38,979 nt of DNA from JBCBSZ01 sp039185015 (GCA_039185015.1 JBCDAU010000048.1:1-38979), one strand, 5' to 3'; numbered from the stretch's first letter, positions 15,598 through 23,845 are shown. The notes: generated by a model from the sequence alone, not told the origin. Numbers and translations are program-made.

Positions 15598-17019
15598 ATG
15601 CGACTGCGCACCCTGATCACCGCCCTGCTCGCGCTGACACTCGTCGCCGCAGCCTGCGCCGACGGTGCCGAGGACACGAGCTCGACCGGCGGTGAACCCT
15701 CGGCCTCGACGACTCCGCCGACCGGCGGCGAGGACGGCGGCGGCCGCGGCTGGATCGACGGCTCCCCCGCCGATGCGACCGGCACCCGCGACGGCGGTCG
15801 GGGGCTCGCCGAGGGCGGGATCGAGATGGCGACCGACGCCGTCGACGACGAGGCGCCGGCCGCGGTCGCCGTCGACGAAGCAGCGGACCGGGGTGACGAT
15901 GACGCGGCGATCGAGCCGGCCGAACCGCAGCTCGGCACGCCCCGCGCCGGCAGCATCGACGACAACGAGGCGTGGGCCGACTACCTGGCCTGGCGGGCGA
16001 CCCTGACCGACGCGGGCGTGGCCCACCGGTCGCTCGAGGTCGCCGACCGCACCGTCATCGTGGTGCGCGACGCCGAGGGAGCGCCCCTCGTCGACGTTCC
16101 TGTCGACATCTTCGAGGGCGGCTCGCCGGTGACGACGCTGCGGACCCGGGCGGGTGGGCGTCTGCTCGTCCACGCCAGCGCCTGGGGCATCGACGGTGAG
16201 GAGCTCCGCCTCCGAGTGACCCCGCCGCAGGGCGAGCCGGTGGAGGCTGTGGTACCGGTCGGTGGTACGGCCGAGGTGGTCGCCGACGGCGCCGGCACAC
16301 CCGAGGTCGTCGACCTCCACGTCGTGCTCGACGTGACCGGCTCGATGTCCGACGAGATCGCCCAGCTCCGCGACGCGGTCGACTCGATCGCCGTCGGCGT
16401 CGACGCCCTCCCCGGCCGGCCCTCGCTCCGGCTCGGCATGACGGTCTACCGAGACGAGGGCGACGACTTCGTCACTCGCACCTTCGACCTGACCGACGAC
16501 ATCGACTCGTTCCGAGCAGCGCTGGACGACGTCCGGGCCGACGGCGGCGGCGACAACCCCGAGGCGCTCGACGAGGCCCTCGCCGAGGCGCTGTCCGCTC
16601 CGGCGTGGACGACCGACGTCGGCGCCCTCCGGCTCGTTGTCGTCATCGCTGATGCGCCCCCGCAGGTCGGTCGGCAGCTCGGCCAGCCGTACACCGACTC
16701 GCTGCTGCTCGCCGGAGAGATGGGGGTGAAGGTCCACGCCATCGCCGCCTCCGGCACCGACGACGAGGCCGAGTACGCCTTCCGCGAGATGGCCGCCGTC
16801 ACCGACGGCCGCTTCGTCTTCCTCTCCTACGCGAGTGGGGGTACCGCCACCGGCGACAGCAGCGACGTCGAGGACCGCGACTGGGAGGAGCTCCCGCTCG
16901 ACGAGCTCGTCGTTCGACTGATCGCCGAGGACCTCGCGGCGAGCGGGTCCGGCACGGGCCAGCAGTCGCCCGCACCGACGACGACCTCGACCACCGAAGC
17001 CGTCGAGGGACAGGGCTGA
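15598..17019 (+). CDS. vWA-domain lipoprotein
   Basis: 473 residues from the ATG at 15598, with GAGGAG upstream; chosen because it starts a lipoprotein signal, residues 1-20 ending in a lipobox (LVAAAC20). Residues 21-120 are a low-complexity acidic/glycine spacer. Residues ~145-225 form a small beta domain (DAEGAPLVDVPVDIFEGG) like those in carboxypeptidase-regulatory folds. Residues ~238-450 are a von Willebrand A domain with the metal site D245-V-T-G-S249-M and the second motif GGGDNPEALDEAL. The C-terminus is Thr/Pro-rich. Such lipoproteins sit on the outer face of the membrane and bind partners through the metal ion. It is 61 nt upstream of the DUF2589 set on the same strand and may or may not belong to it. 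Confidence 0.9.
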   Translation: MRLRTLITALLALTLVAAACADGAEDTSSTGGEPSASTTPPTGGEDGGGRGWIDGSPADATGTRDGGRGLAEGGIEMATDAVDDEAPAAVAVDEAADRGDDDAAIEPAEPQLGTPRAGSIDDNEAWADYLAWRATLTDAGVAHRSLEVADRTVIVVRDAEGAPLVDVPVDIFEGGSPVTTLRTRAGGRLLVHASAWGIDGEELRLRVTPPQGEPVEAVVPVGGTAEVVADGAGTPEVVDLHVVLDVTGSMSDEIAQLRDAVDSIAVGVDALPGRPSLRLGMTVYRDEGDDFVTRTFDLTDDIDSFRAALDDVRADGGGDNPEALDEALAEALSAPAWTTDVGALRLVVVIADAPPQVGRQLGQPYTDSLLLAGEMGVKVHAIAASGTDDEAEYAFREMAAVTDGRFVFLSYASGGTATGDSSDVEDRDWEELPLDELVVRLIAEDLAASGSGTGQQSPAPTTTSTTEAVEGQG

Positions 17020-17080
17020 CCAGCACGATCGCTTGCCTTTCACCGGTCTGAGGTCAAGACTCCAGACCGGGGAGGGGCCA

Positions 17081-17494
17081 GTGGGGCAGGGGGATGCCGA
17101 GCTCGCCGACGTCGAGACCGAGCTGCAGAGCGTCCAGGACGCCGCTCAGCTCTGGCGGGCGATCGTCGCTCAACTCGAGGCCGGTGGCTTCGCGGCCGCC
17201 GGACCCGAGTACCTCAAGCTGAGCGAGATCCTCCGCCGCGCGCACGCACGCGAGCTCCTCGACGGGACGCCGGACGACCCGGCGTGGATCGAACTGCAGG
17301 CGATCGGGCGACAGGCGGTCGAGCAACTCGGCCCGCTCGTCGCCGCGGCCCAGCGACTCGCCGAGCTCCCGGTCGGCGACGTCGCCGAGCCCGACTCCGC
17401 CGCGGACGAGCCCGCACCGCCGCGACGCCGGGCGACCCGACCGGTCGCCGCCGTCAAACGACCTCCGGCTCGCCGCCGCAGCGGCAGCCGCTAG
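17081..17494 (+). CDS. Small helical protein, first gene of the DUF2589 set
   Basis: 137 residues from the GTG at 17081, chosen because GGGGAGGGG lies 3-11 nt before it; the upstream TTG at 17033 has none. No known domain is recognised. Residues 1-105 are predicted helical and partly coiled coil (AELADVETELQSVQDAAQLW, LKLSEILRRAHARELL). The last ~25 residues are strongly basic (RRRATRPVAAVKRPPARRR), as in DNA- or polyanion-binding tails. A basic tail is also found on the last protein of this set (19149-19976). The next gene starts 24 nt downstream, so the four genes look like an operon. Confidence 0.75.
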   Translation: MGQGDAELADVETELQSVQDAAQLWRAIVAQLEAGGFAAAGPEYLKLSEILRRAHARELLDGTPDDPAWIELQAIGRQAVEQLGPLVAAAQRLAELPVGDVAEPDSAADEPAPPRRRATRPVAAVKRPPARRRSGSR

Positions 17495-17518
17495 GACCTT
17501 CGAGGGGGAGGAACCACC

Positions 17519-18082
17519 ATGCCCATCAACATCGGCCGGGAGATGGCGCTGCCGATGGAGCAGATCATCGGCGGTCCGCTCCAAGCCGTCATCAAGGCCC
17601 AGAGCCTCGCGGCGAGCGAGACATCGAACTTCGTGCAGCAAGTGGGCCTCACCGGTCCCGACGATGCCCGCGTCGCCCGCACGGTCGACTTCTCGTTCAC
17701 CCGCAAGGTGCCTCAGGACGACGAGGGCACCTCGGTCCAGACCGAGACGGTCAACCTCAACGTGCCACTCCTGACGATCGTCCCGGTGCCGTTCATCCGC
17801 ATCGAAGAGGCCACGATCGACTTCGAGTGCAAGGTCTCGAGCAGCACGCTCGACACCTCGACGCACAAGGCCGGGGTCGAGACGTCGGCCTCCGGCGGGT
17901 TCTGGGGCGTCCGCATCAAGGTGAAGGCGAGCTACAGCTACCAGCGGACCCGCAAGGACCAGATCGACAAGAGCGCGACGCTCAAGGTCCACGTCAAGGC
18001 GGTGCAGGACGACATGCCCGCCGGGCTCGGCCGCATCCTCGAGATCCTCGAGACCGCGGTCAACGACAGCGACGCCAGCTGA
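17519..18082 (+). CDS. DUF2589 domain protein 1
   Basis: 187 residues, ribosome site GGGGAGGAA just upstream. The whole protein matches the DUF2589 pattern: an N-terminal helix (MALPMEQIIGGPLQAVIKAQ, SLAASETSNFVQQVG), then a beta-sandwich with TETVNLNVPLLTIVPVPFI and RIEEATIDFECKVSS, and a lysine-rich strand pair ending in DKSATLKVHVKAVQ. The family is widespread and has no established function; members often occur as several neighbouring copies. No signal peptide or membrane helix is present, so it is cytoplasmic unless exported by an unknown route. The C-terminal MPAGLGRILEILETAV helix is typical. Confidence 0.85.
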   Translation: MPINIGREMALPMEQIIGGPLQAVIKAQSLAASETSNFVQQVGLTGPDDARVARTVDFSFTRKVPQDDEGTSVQTETVNLNVPLLTIVPVPFIRIEEATIDFECKVSSSTLDTSTHKAGVETSASGGFWGVRIKVKASYSYQRTRKDQIDKSATLKVHVKAVQDDMPAGLGRILEILETAVNDSDAS

Positions 18083-18113
18083 TCTGCGCGAGCCCGACGA
18101 CGAGAAGGGGCCC

Positions 18114-19139
18114 ATGGCCGAGTCCGAACCCGTCAAGCTGCGCGACCTCGTGCACTCGTTGGCGTCGATCATGGTCGGCACGACGCGCTACCTCGACCAG
18201 TCGACGGTCGATCTGCAACGCCTCTACGGCGAGTCGGTCGGCGGATCGCTGGAGAGCTTCACCGCGCCGCGGTTCACCCTCGACGAGGTGACGGTCGACC
18301 TGTCCTTCCTCGTCGACCAGGTCGTCACCGAGCCCGAGCCGCCGCAACCGGTTCGCCCACTGGTCGAGCTCGGCGAGGTCGCTGGTCGCTTGCAGAACGC
18401 GCTGGCCAAGCTCCAGCAGGAGGACGAGGGCGCCTTCGACAAGCACCGCGAGCAGCTGGCCGACTTCGAGCGGGCGTTCGCCGCCTGGGAGGCCGAGGTG
18501 AAGGCGTCGGCCTTCCCGGAGCAGCTCCGCGACCTCGCCAACGAACGACGGGCGATCGAGCAGCGGCTGCGGACCCTCGGCGGCAGGGTCAACGCCGACC
18601 TGGTCGCCAGGTCGACGGTCCGGCTCACCGAGATCGCGGCGCGCGTCGCCGAGATCAACGTCCAGAACGCTGCGCTCCTCGGTCCCCGGCGACCGAAGCC
18701 GCCGCCCGCACCCCCGGGCTTCCCCGGCGTCGACTACGTCGCCCTGTGGGCGACCTTCGAGGACGAGTACCGCATCGTCCGTCAGTGGTACGCCGACGCC
18801 GTCGACGCCTTCGAGGAGGGGCGGGCTATCCCGGCGGCACCGCCGACGTCGGCCGACACCGGTCAGGTCCGCACGCTCGTCGGCCGGGCCACGATGGGCG
18901 CCGCGACGAGATCCACCGTCGAAGCGCTGATCAACGGTCGCGATCTCGTGGTCGCCGACGCCGAGGCGCTGCTGGTCACCATCGCCGACGCGAAGGGAGC
19001 CGGCATCCTCGTCCGGGTCGACCCGAACTCGATCGCCGAGGCCGACGAGGATGCCCTCCAGAAGCTGCAGCTCACCTTCCGAGCCGAGGCCCAGGAGACC
19101 GTCGACGTCGACGGCGACCGCCTCGAGATCCCCCGCTAG
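18114..19139 (+). CDS. Unrecognised protein with DUF2589-like motif and coiled coil
   Basis: 341 residues, GAAGGGG ribosome site. N-terminal ~70 residues share the logic of the two DUF2589 neighbours: a helix (LRDLVHSLASIMVGTTRYLD) followed by FTLDEVTVDLSFLVDQVV. The latter lines up with RIEEATIDFECKV and AIDEATIDMDLRIV in the flanking proteins. Residues ~95-205 are a long charged helix or coiled coil (QNALAKLQQEDEGAFDKHRE...). A proline-rich hinge (PKPPPAPPGFPG) at ~210 is followed by a C-terminal ~130-residue domain ending in FRAEAQETVDVDGDRLEI. I infer a diverged member of the same family that may assemble with the other two. No function is known. Confidence 0.7.
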   Translation: MAESEPVKLRDLVHSLASIMVGTTRYLDQSTVDLQRLYGESVGGSLESFTAPRFTLDEVTVDLSFLVDQVVTEPEPPQPVRPLVELGEVAGRLQNALAKLQQEDEGAFDKHREQLADFERAFAAWEAEVKASAFPEQLRDLANERRAIEQRLRTLGGRVNADLVARSTVRLTEIAARVAEINVQNAALLGPRRPKPPPAPPGFPGVDYVALWATFEDEYRIVRQWYADAVDAFEEGRAIPAAPPTSADTGQVRTLVGRATMGAATRSTVEALINGRDLVVADAEALLVTIADAKGAGILVRVDPNSIAEADEDALQKLQLTFRAEAQETVDVDGDRLEIPR

Positions 19140-19148
19140 GAGCTGACG

Positions 19149-19976
19149 ATGGCCGGAGAGAAGGACGCCGCCACGTCGGCGCAACCGATCGAAGCGCTGG
19201 TCGGCTCCATCCTGAGCTCGGTGGTCAAGGCCCAGGGCCTCGCCGGGAGCCAGCTGGTCGACATGATCGAGCAGGTCGGCTTCGAACCGGCGCTCGATGA
19301 CGAGGACGCCACCCGCCGGCCGCGCATGTTCGAGTTCGACTTCTTCCGCAACGAGGTCGACGAGGACACCCAGGAGGTCGTGCGCAACCGGGTCACAGCG
19401 CGCGTGCCCCTCATCACGCTGATCAACCTTCCGACGATCGCGATCGACGAGGCGACGATCGACATGGACCTCCGGATCGTCTCCCACTCGGAGACGGGGG
19501 ACGGGATCGACGGGGCACCACTGCAACTCCGTGCCGTCCCGGCCCAGAAGCGGCTGGTGCGCACCTCCTCGGAGGCGCTGACCGTCGACGCGGCGGGCAC
19601 CGTGCGCATGCGCGTCACGATGCGGCAGCGGGATCCGATCGGCCTCGATCGCATCGAGAGCCTCCTCGACGGCGCCGTCGACGAGGAGGTCGGTCCGCTC
19701 CCGACGCCGCCGCCCACCCCGTCGCCCGAGTCGCTCGACCCGGCCGGCGGCGCCCTCCCACCACCGACGCCGACCAGCGAGACGATGAGCCTGCCCGAGG
19801 ATCTCGGTGCGGCGGGCACGGCCGTCGCCCGCCCCGTCCCCGCGACCAAGAAGCGCGCAGCGAAGAAGCGGGCCGCCAAGAAGGCGGCAGCCAAGCGAAC
19901 GGCGGCGAAGAAGAAGGCCGCCGCGAGGAAGCGCGGCACGAAGAAGCGGGCCGCGAAGAAGCGCTCCGGCGGCTGA
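19149..19976 (+). CDS. DUF2589 protein 2 with histone H1-like Lys/Ala tail
   Basis: 275 residues, AGGAG ribosome site 9 nt after the previous gene. Residues 10-165 are a DUF2589-like domain (IEALVGSILSSVVKAQGLAG, VTARVPLITLINLPTIAIDE, ATIDMDLRIVSHS). A Pro/Thr-rich hinge covers ~180-230. The last ~45 residues are nearly all Lys, Arg and Ala (repeats of the type AAKKRAAKK), just like C-terminal tails of histone H1-like and HU-like actinobacterial proteins. Such tails bind DNA or other polyanions. The fusion of this tail with DUF2589 suggests that the complex may attach to the chromosome or to polyphosphate. This is an inference from composition alone. Confidence 0.82.
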   Translation: MAGEKDAATSAQPIEALVGSILSSVVKAQGLAGSQLVDMIEQVGFEPALDDEDATRRPRMFEFDFFRNEVDEDTQEVVRNRVTARVPLITLINLPTIAIDEATIDMDLRIVSHSETGDGIDGAPLQLRAVPAQKRLVRTSSEALTVDAAGTVRMRVTMRQRDPIGLDRIESLLDGAVDEEVGPLPTPPPTPSPESLDPAGGALPPPTPTSETMSLPEDLGAAGTAVARPVPATKKRAAKKRAAKKAAAKRTAAKKKAAARKRGTKKRAAKKRSGG

Positions 19977-19995
19977 ATCCGGGCTCGGGTGTGCG

Positions 19996-21069
19996 TCAGA
20001 GCGCGGGGAGGATGCGCTCGGCGACCTCTCGCAGCACCTGGTCCCGCGGTTCGAGCGGCGGGAGGATCATCAGCTGGTCCAGGCCGGCTTCGTCGAGCAG
20101 GTGGAGTCGCTCGACGATCTCGTCGGCGGTCCCGACCAGGCAGGTCGATCGGATCAGGTCGGGGGTCACGAAGCGTTGCTCCTCTTCGATGACCCAGCAG
20201 TTGTGGCCGGCGTGGACGCGCTGGTGCCGGACGTCCTCCGGCACCAGCTCGAGCTGCGCCGTGTAGTCGTCCCACACCTCGAGCACGGCCGGGTTCGATG
20301 GGAGCTTCCCGAAGTTCCGCCACTGGTCGTAGCTGTAGTGGAGGGCGGCCATCGCGAAGGCGTCGGTCTGGTGGCGCACCCGGTCGGAGGCGATCGATTC
20401 CCCCGCCTCCAGCACGCAGATCGTGGTGAGGGTGCAGGCGAAGAAGGCATCACGGTCGATCGTGCGGCCGACCTCGACGGCTCCGGCCTCGACGGCGGTC
20501 CACACGCGCTCCATGGCCCGGGGGTCGGGCGGGATCGAGAGCACCACCCCGTCACCGTGCTTGCCGGCGAGGGCGAGCGAGCGGGGCCCGAAGCCGGACA
20601 CGTACAGCGGGATCTCCGGCTCGAAGTCGACGAACCCGTCGTCTCGCATGACGTGGCGGATGCGCGTCGTCGTCCCGTCGACCGCGACCTCCGCCTCCTC
20701 GCCCCGCAGCAGGGTCCGCAGCTCGCCGAGGTACCGATCGAACCCGGCGATGCGCATCGGGGGGTGGCCCATGATCCGCAGCGCCGTGTTGCCGGTGCCC
20801 ACACCGCAGAAGGTCCGCCCGGGAGCGAGCCGATTGATCGTCGCCATCGACGCGGCCGTGACGGGCGCCGGTCGCGTGCCGGCCACGGCGACACCGGTGC
20901 CGATCCGGATGCGCGACGTGCGGTCCGCGGCGAGGGCGAGCCCGGCGTACACATCCGACCAGATCATCTGGGAGTCGGCGAGCCAGGCAGCTGCGTATCC
21001 GAGCTCCTCGGCGAGGACGACGTGCTCGAGGTCGTCGATCTTCGTGGCGACGCAGACGCCCAGCTCCAT
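19996..21069 (-). CDS. LLM-class flavin- or F420-dependent oxidoreductase
   Basis: 357 residues, ribosome site GGGGAGGG. It shows the luciferase-like TIM-barrel pattern: MELGVCVATKIDDLEHVVLAE start, LGYAAAWLADSQM, RIRIGTGVAVAGTRPAPVTA, LAPGRTFCGVGTGNTA, and PLYVSGFGPRSLALAGKHGDGVVL with the cofactor phosphate loop. In actinobacteria most proteins with this profile use coenzyme F420, and they are often annotated as methylenetetrahydromethanopterin reductase-like. The substrate is unknown. The C-terminal section (residues ~230-300) is longer than in minimal members. It is 33 nt downstream of the propeller gene on the same strand and could be read through from it. Confidence 0.9.
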   Translation of the reverse strand: MELGVCVATKIDDLEHVVLAEELGYAAAWLADSQMIWSDVYAGLALAADRTSRIRIGTGVAVAGTRPAPVTAASMATINRLAPGRTFCGVGTGNTALRIMGHPPMRIAGFDRYLGELRTLLRGEEAEVAVDGTTTRIRHVMRDDGFVDFEPEIPLYVSGFGPRSLALAGKHGDGVVLSIPPDPRAMERVWTAVEAGAVEVGRTIDRDAFFACTLTTICVLEAGESIASDRVRHQTDAFAMAALHYSYDQWRNFGKLPSNPAVLEVWDDYTAQLELVPEDVRHQRVHAGHNCWVIEEEQRFVTPDLIRSTCLVGTADEIVERLHLLDEAGLDQLMILPPLEPRDQVLREVAERILPAL

Positions 21070-21102
21070 GGTGGCCCTCCCCTTCGGGCGGCACCCTAGG
21101 TG

Positions 21103-22971
21103 TCACCGGGCGGTGTCGAAGACCTCGATGGCGCCCCGATAGACCGACACCCACACCCGCCGTGTCTCGTCGTCGTAGGTGATGCCGATCGGATGGATGC
21201 CGGTCGACAGCTCCTGCAGCTCGACCATGTCACCGGTTCGCACCGCCGACACCGAGTTGGAGTGGTAGTTGACGACGTAGAGCGTGTCGCCGTCGTCGGC
21301 GATCGTCATCGATCGCGGCGCCGAGCCGGTGCGCACCCGACCGGTCACCGCACCGGAGGCCACGTCGATCGACACGACGGTGCCCTCGCCGTTGAGCGTG
21401 GCGAACAAGGTGTGGCCGTCCGGGTGCAGGACGAGGTGGCGGGGCGAGCGGCCGACACCGGCGAGACGGGTCGTCGGCGCCGACAGATCGTCGAGGTTCA
21501 CGACCACGATGTCGGTGGTGCCCATCGCCGCCACGTAGGCGGTCGACGAGTCGGCGGTGACGGCGATGCCACGGGGGAAGCGCCCGATCGGCACCCGAGC
21601 GACCTCGGTACCGGAGGCGACATCGATCACCGACAGGTCGTAGGTGCACCAGTTGCTGACGAGCACGTAGCGGTCGTCGGGCGTGACGGCCACGAACTTG
21701 GGCACCGCACCGACCGGGATCACCTGGTCGATGGCGAGCGTCGTCATGTCGACCCGGTAGACGAAGCTCTCGTCCCACCCGCCGGGTGAGCAGCCGTCAC
21801 TGCCCGGTCGTCGGTAGCCCGGCCCGTACATCTGGTAGTTCGAGACGTAGGCGTAGCGGCCGGTGGAGTCGAACGCCGCCTCGACGGGTGCCCCCTGGTA
21901 GACGGCACCAGGCACCGCCCCGGCGATGCCGAAGTCCGACAGCACCACCGAGTCGGGGATCGTGGCGACGAGCTGCGCGTTGCGGTCGTACACCGTGATC
22001 GTGTGGCGGTACATCATGTTCTGCGCCACGAAGAGCCCGTCGCCGTTGTGGACGACGGACTTGGGGGCGATCGACCCGCCGATCCGCGGACCCCGCCGCA
22101 TCAGCAACGTCGCCGAGGACGGCCGTGGTGGTCCGATCGCCCGCGCGAGCCAGTACCCGCCAGCAGGGCGGGCGGCGATGCCGACGATCGGTTCGGTGGC
22201 GTCGAGGTCGACCGCCGAGCCGGCGAAGATCGCATCGAAGGCGAACACGCCACCGTCGGTCGCCACCATGAGGTAGCCCTCGCCGTCGACGTCGGGGACG
22301 AGCCCGGCGATCGGGGCGTTGAGCGCCGTCCCACCCATCGAGCCGTGGAACTCGGCCTCGAAGGCGAACACCCCGCCGTCGGCGGCGACCAACCAGTAGC
22401 CCTCGCCGTCCGGATCGGCCGCCATGCCCCGAATCGGCTCGTTGAGCCGCATGCCACCGGTCGAGCCGTGGAAGTCGGCGGCGAACGAGAAGATCCCGCC
22501 GTCGGCGGCGACCAACCAGTAGCCCTCGCCGTCGCGGTCGGCCGCCATCCCGACGATGGGCTCGTTCAGGAGCGTGCCGCCCATCGACCCGTGGAACTCC
22601 GCGGCACCGAACGCGAACACCCCGCCGTCGGCGGCGGCGAGCCAGAACCCGTCGCCCTCCGCCGTGACCGCGATGCCGACGATCGGCGCCGACGAGTAGC
22701 CGCCCGGCTGCTCCGGCAACGAGGTCGACCCATACGCGTGGACTGCTCCGGTCGAGGTGGCGACCAGGTAGCCGTCCCCGTCGGGCGTTGCGGCGATGGC
22801 GGCGACGGGGCCGGTCAGCTCGCTGCGCATCGGGGCGCCGAGGTTCGGTGCCTCACCGATGGCCGCGACGGCGATCGCCGGTTCGTCCCCCTGGGTCGCC
22901 GATGCCGTCGTCGCGAACGTGGTCGCGGCCAGCGCCACCACCACGAGCCCCGTCCAGATGCGCCCGCTCAT
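21103..22971 (-). CDS. Secreted double beta-propeller protein (YVTN type)
   Basis: 622 residues from the ATG at 22971, which begins a signal peptide (MSGRIWTGLVVVALAATTFA, cut near ASA). The first half (~55-290) has five or six ~41-residue repeats of the type PIVGMAADRDGEGYWLVAADGGVFAF. The second half (~330-620) has YVTN/NHL-like units (FVAVTPDDRYVLVSNWCTYDLSVIDVASG, PRGIAVTADSSTAYVAAMGT). Two propellers in tandem are likely. Such proteins bind ligands or partners outside the cell, and no catalytic residues are evident. Its ATG overlaps the stop of the 72-residue gene upstream (ATGA), so the two are coupled. Confidence 0.88.
   Translation of the reverse strand: MSGRIWTGLVVVALAATTFATTASATQGDEPAIAVAAIGEAPNLGAPMRSELTGPVAAIAATPDGDGYLVATSTGAVHAYGSTSLPEQPGGYSSAPIVGIAVTAEGDGFWLAAADGGVFAFGAAEFHGSMGGTLLNEPIVGMAADRDGEGYWLVAADGGIFSFAADFHGSTGGMRLNEPIRGMAADPDGEGYWLVAADGGVFAFEAEFHGSMGGTALNAPIAGLVPDVDGEGYLMVATDGGVFAFDAIFAGSAVDLDATEPIVGIAARPAGGYWLARAIGPPRPSSATLLMRRGPRIGGSIAPKSVVHNGDGLFVAQNMMYRHTITVYDRNAQLVATIPDSVVLSDFGIAGAVPGAVYQGAPVEAAFDSTGRYAYVSNYQMYGPGYRRPGSDGCSPGGWDESFVYRVDMTTLAIDQVIPVGAVPKFVAVTPDDRYVLVSNWCTYDLSVIDVASGTEVARVPIGRFPRGIAVTADSSTAYVAAMGTTDIVVVNLDDLSAPTTRLAGVGRSPRHLVLHPDGHTLFATLNGEGTVVSIDVASGAVTGRVRTGSAPRSMTIADDGDTLYVVNYHSNSVSAVRTGDMVELQELSTGIHPIGITYDDETRRVWVSVYRGAIEVFDTAR
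22230..22720 (-). repeat. Intragenic tandem repeat, ~123 bp period
   Basis: About four copies of a 123-bp unit encode the 41-residue propeller blades. The phrase accaaccagtagccctcgcc, for example, recurs at 22388 and 22511. The copies are close enough in DNA sequence to allow recombination between blades. Confidence 0.7.
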
Positions 22972-23186
22972 CGCCTCGCGAAGGTAACGGCCGCGCTGTC
23001 GCCGGTCGGCGATGCGTCGGCGCGGGTCCGTTCGAGGAGACCGCGAGGAACGATCCATCGGAACGGCGAGCCGAGGTACTGATCCCGACGGGCGCCGAGT
23101 GCGTGCAGCTCGTCCGACGCGCGCTCGTGCCAGGCCCGGATGCGCTCGACGTCGTCGGGCGACATGCGGGGCCGGTGCTCGCTCAT
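22968..23186 (-). CDS. Small 72-residue protein between GNAT and propeller genes
   Basis: 72 residues. Not recognised. It is charged and helical at the start (MSPDDVERIRAWHERASDELHAL), followed by GARRDQYLGSPFRWIVP. The evidence that it is real is its position: its ATG (23186) overlaps the GNAT stop as ATGA, and its own stop overlaps the ATG of the propeller gene as ATGA. Two such exact junctions are hard to explain otherwise. No signal peptide, no membrane helix. Confidence 0.65.
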   Translation of the reverse strand: MSEHRPRMSPDDVERIRAWHERASDELHALGARRDQYLGSPFRWIVPRGLLERTRADASPTGDSAAVTFARR

Positions 23187-23761
23187 CGGGCGGCCGCGCT
23201 CGTCTGAGCAGCTCGCCACCGGTCGTCGGTCATGCGCCATCGACACTCGATCCCGCTGTCGCCGGGAGCGACGGGCGGGTCGGGCTCGGTCGCCACCAGC
23301 TCGAAGCCGAGGCGGCGGGGGATCCTCCCCGACCGCTCGTTGGCCTCGTCGTGGTGGATCTCCACGTGGTCCGCGCCCAGGTGTTCGAAGGCGGCGCTCG
23401 TGAGGAGCCGAGCCGCGCGCGTCGCGATGCCAAGGCCGGCCGCATCGGTGCGGACCCAATAGCCGATCTCCCAGCCGCCCGGACCGATCCGGGCGTGCAG
23501 CCCGGTGCCACCGAGGAAGCGGGTCTCATCGGCCGCATCCCAGATGCCGACGGTGTAGTCGTCACCCCAGGCATCGATGCTGCCCCGCAAGAAGGCGGCG
23601 CGTTCCTCGAGCGCGATGGGCTCGGTGGCAGCCCACGGCATCCACGGCCGGAGCTCGGCCAGCGACGCCTCGACCGCCGCCTGGAGCGCCGTCGCGTCGT
23701 CGAGGCGGTAGCGACGCACCACGATCACGCCGTCGGTGAGGCGCTCCGGGAGGGTGGCCAT
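23183..23761 (-). CDS. GNAT acetyltransferase, RimJ/RimL type
   Basis: 192 residues. Typical layout: LTDGVIVVRRYRLDDATAL start, the RPWMPWA segment common in RimJ/RimL proteins, FLGGTGLHARI, GWEIGYWV, and the acetyl-CoA loop R104-TDAAG-L-G (residues 104-112). Then HHDEANERSGRIPRRLGFELV, where most members have 'N..S..v.eklGF'. Members move an acetyl group from acetyl-CoA to protein N-termini or small amines; the target is unknown here. First gene of a three-gene coupled operon (GNAT, 72-residue protein, propeller). Divergent from the HNH gene. Confidence 0.9.
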   Translation of the reverse strand: MATLPERLTDGVIVVRRYRLDDATALQAAVEASLAELRPWMPWAATEPIALEERAAFLRGSIDAWGDDYTVGIWDAADETRFLGGTGLHARIGPGGWEIGYWVRTDAAGLGIATRAARLLTSAAFEHLGADHVEIHHDEANERSGRIPRRLGFELVATEPDPPVAPGDSGIECRWRMTDDRWRAAQTSAAAR

Positions 23762-23824
23762 GGACCCAGCTCACCACGTGACCCGACTCGGCGACGGGCC
23801 GATTTCTGTGACACACCCTGGCAG

Positions 23825-23830
23825 TACGAT
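23825..23830 (+). promoter_or_regulatory. Putative -10 element of the HNH gene
   Basis: TACGAT fits the actinobacterial TAnnnT pattern and ends 6 nt before the ATG at 23837. Transcription would start at the ATG itself (leaderless), which agrees with the lack of any ribosome site. A clear -35 box is not seen. Confidence 0.45.
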
Positions 23831-23831
23831 A

Positions 23832-23845
23832 CGAACATGCGTTCG
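23832..23845. promoter_or_regulatory. LexA (SOS) box, perfect match, overlapping the HNH start codon
   Basis: CGAAC-ATGC-GTTCG fits the Gram-positive/actinobacterial LexA consensus CGAAC-RNRY-GTTCG at every position. It covers the start codon and sits just after the -10 element, where a bound repressor would block transcription. In Mycobacterium tuberculosis several 13E12-repeat (DUF222) genes belong to the LexA regulon, which supports the assignment. Confidence 0.75.
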
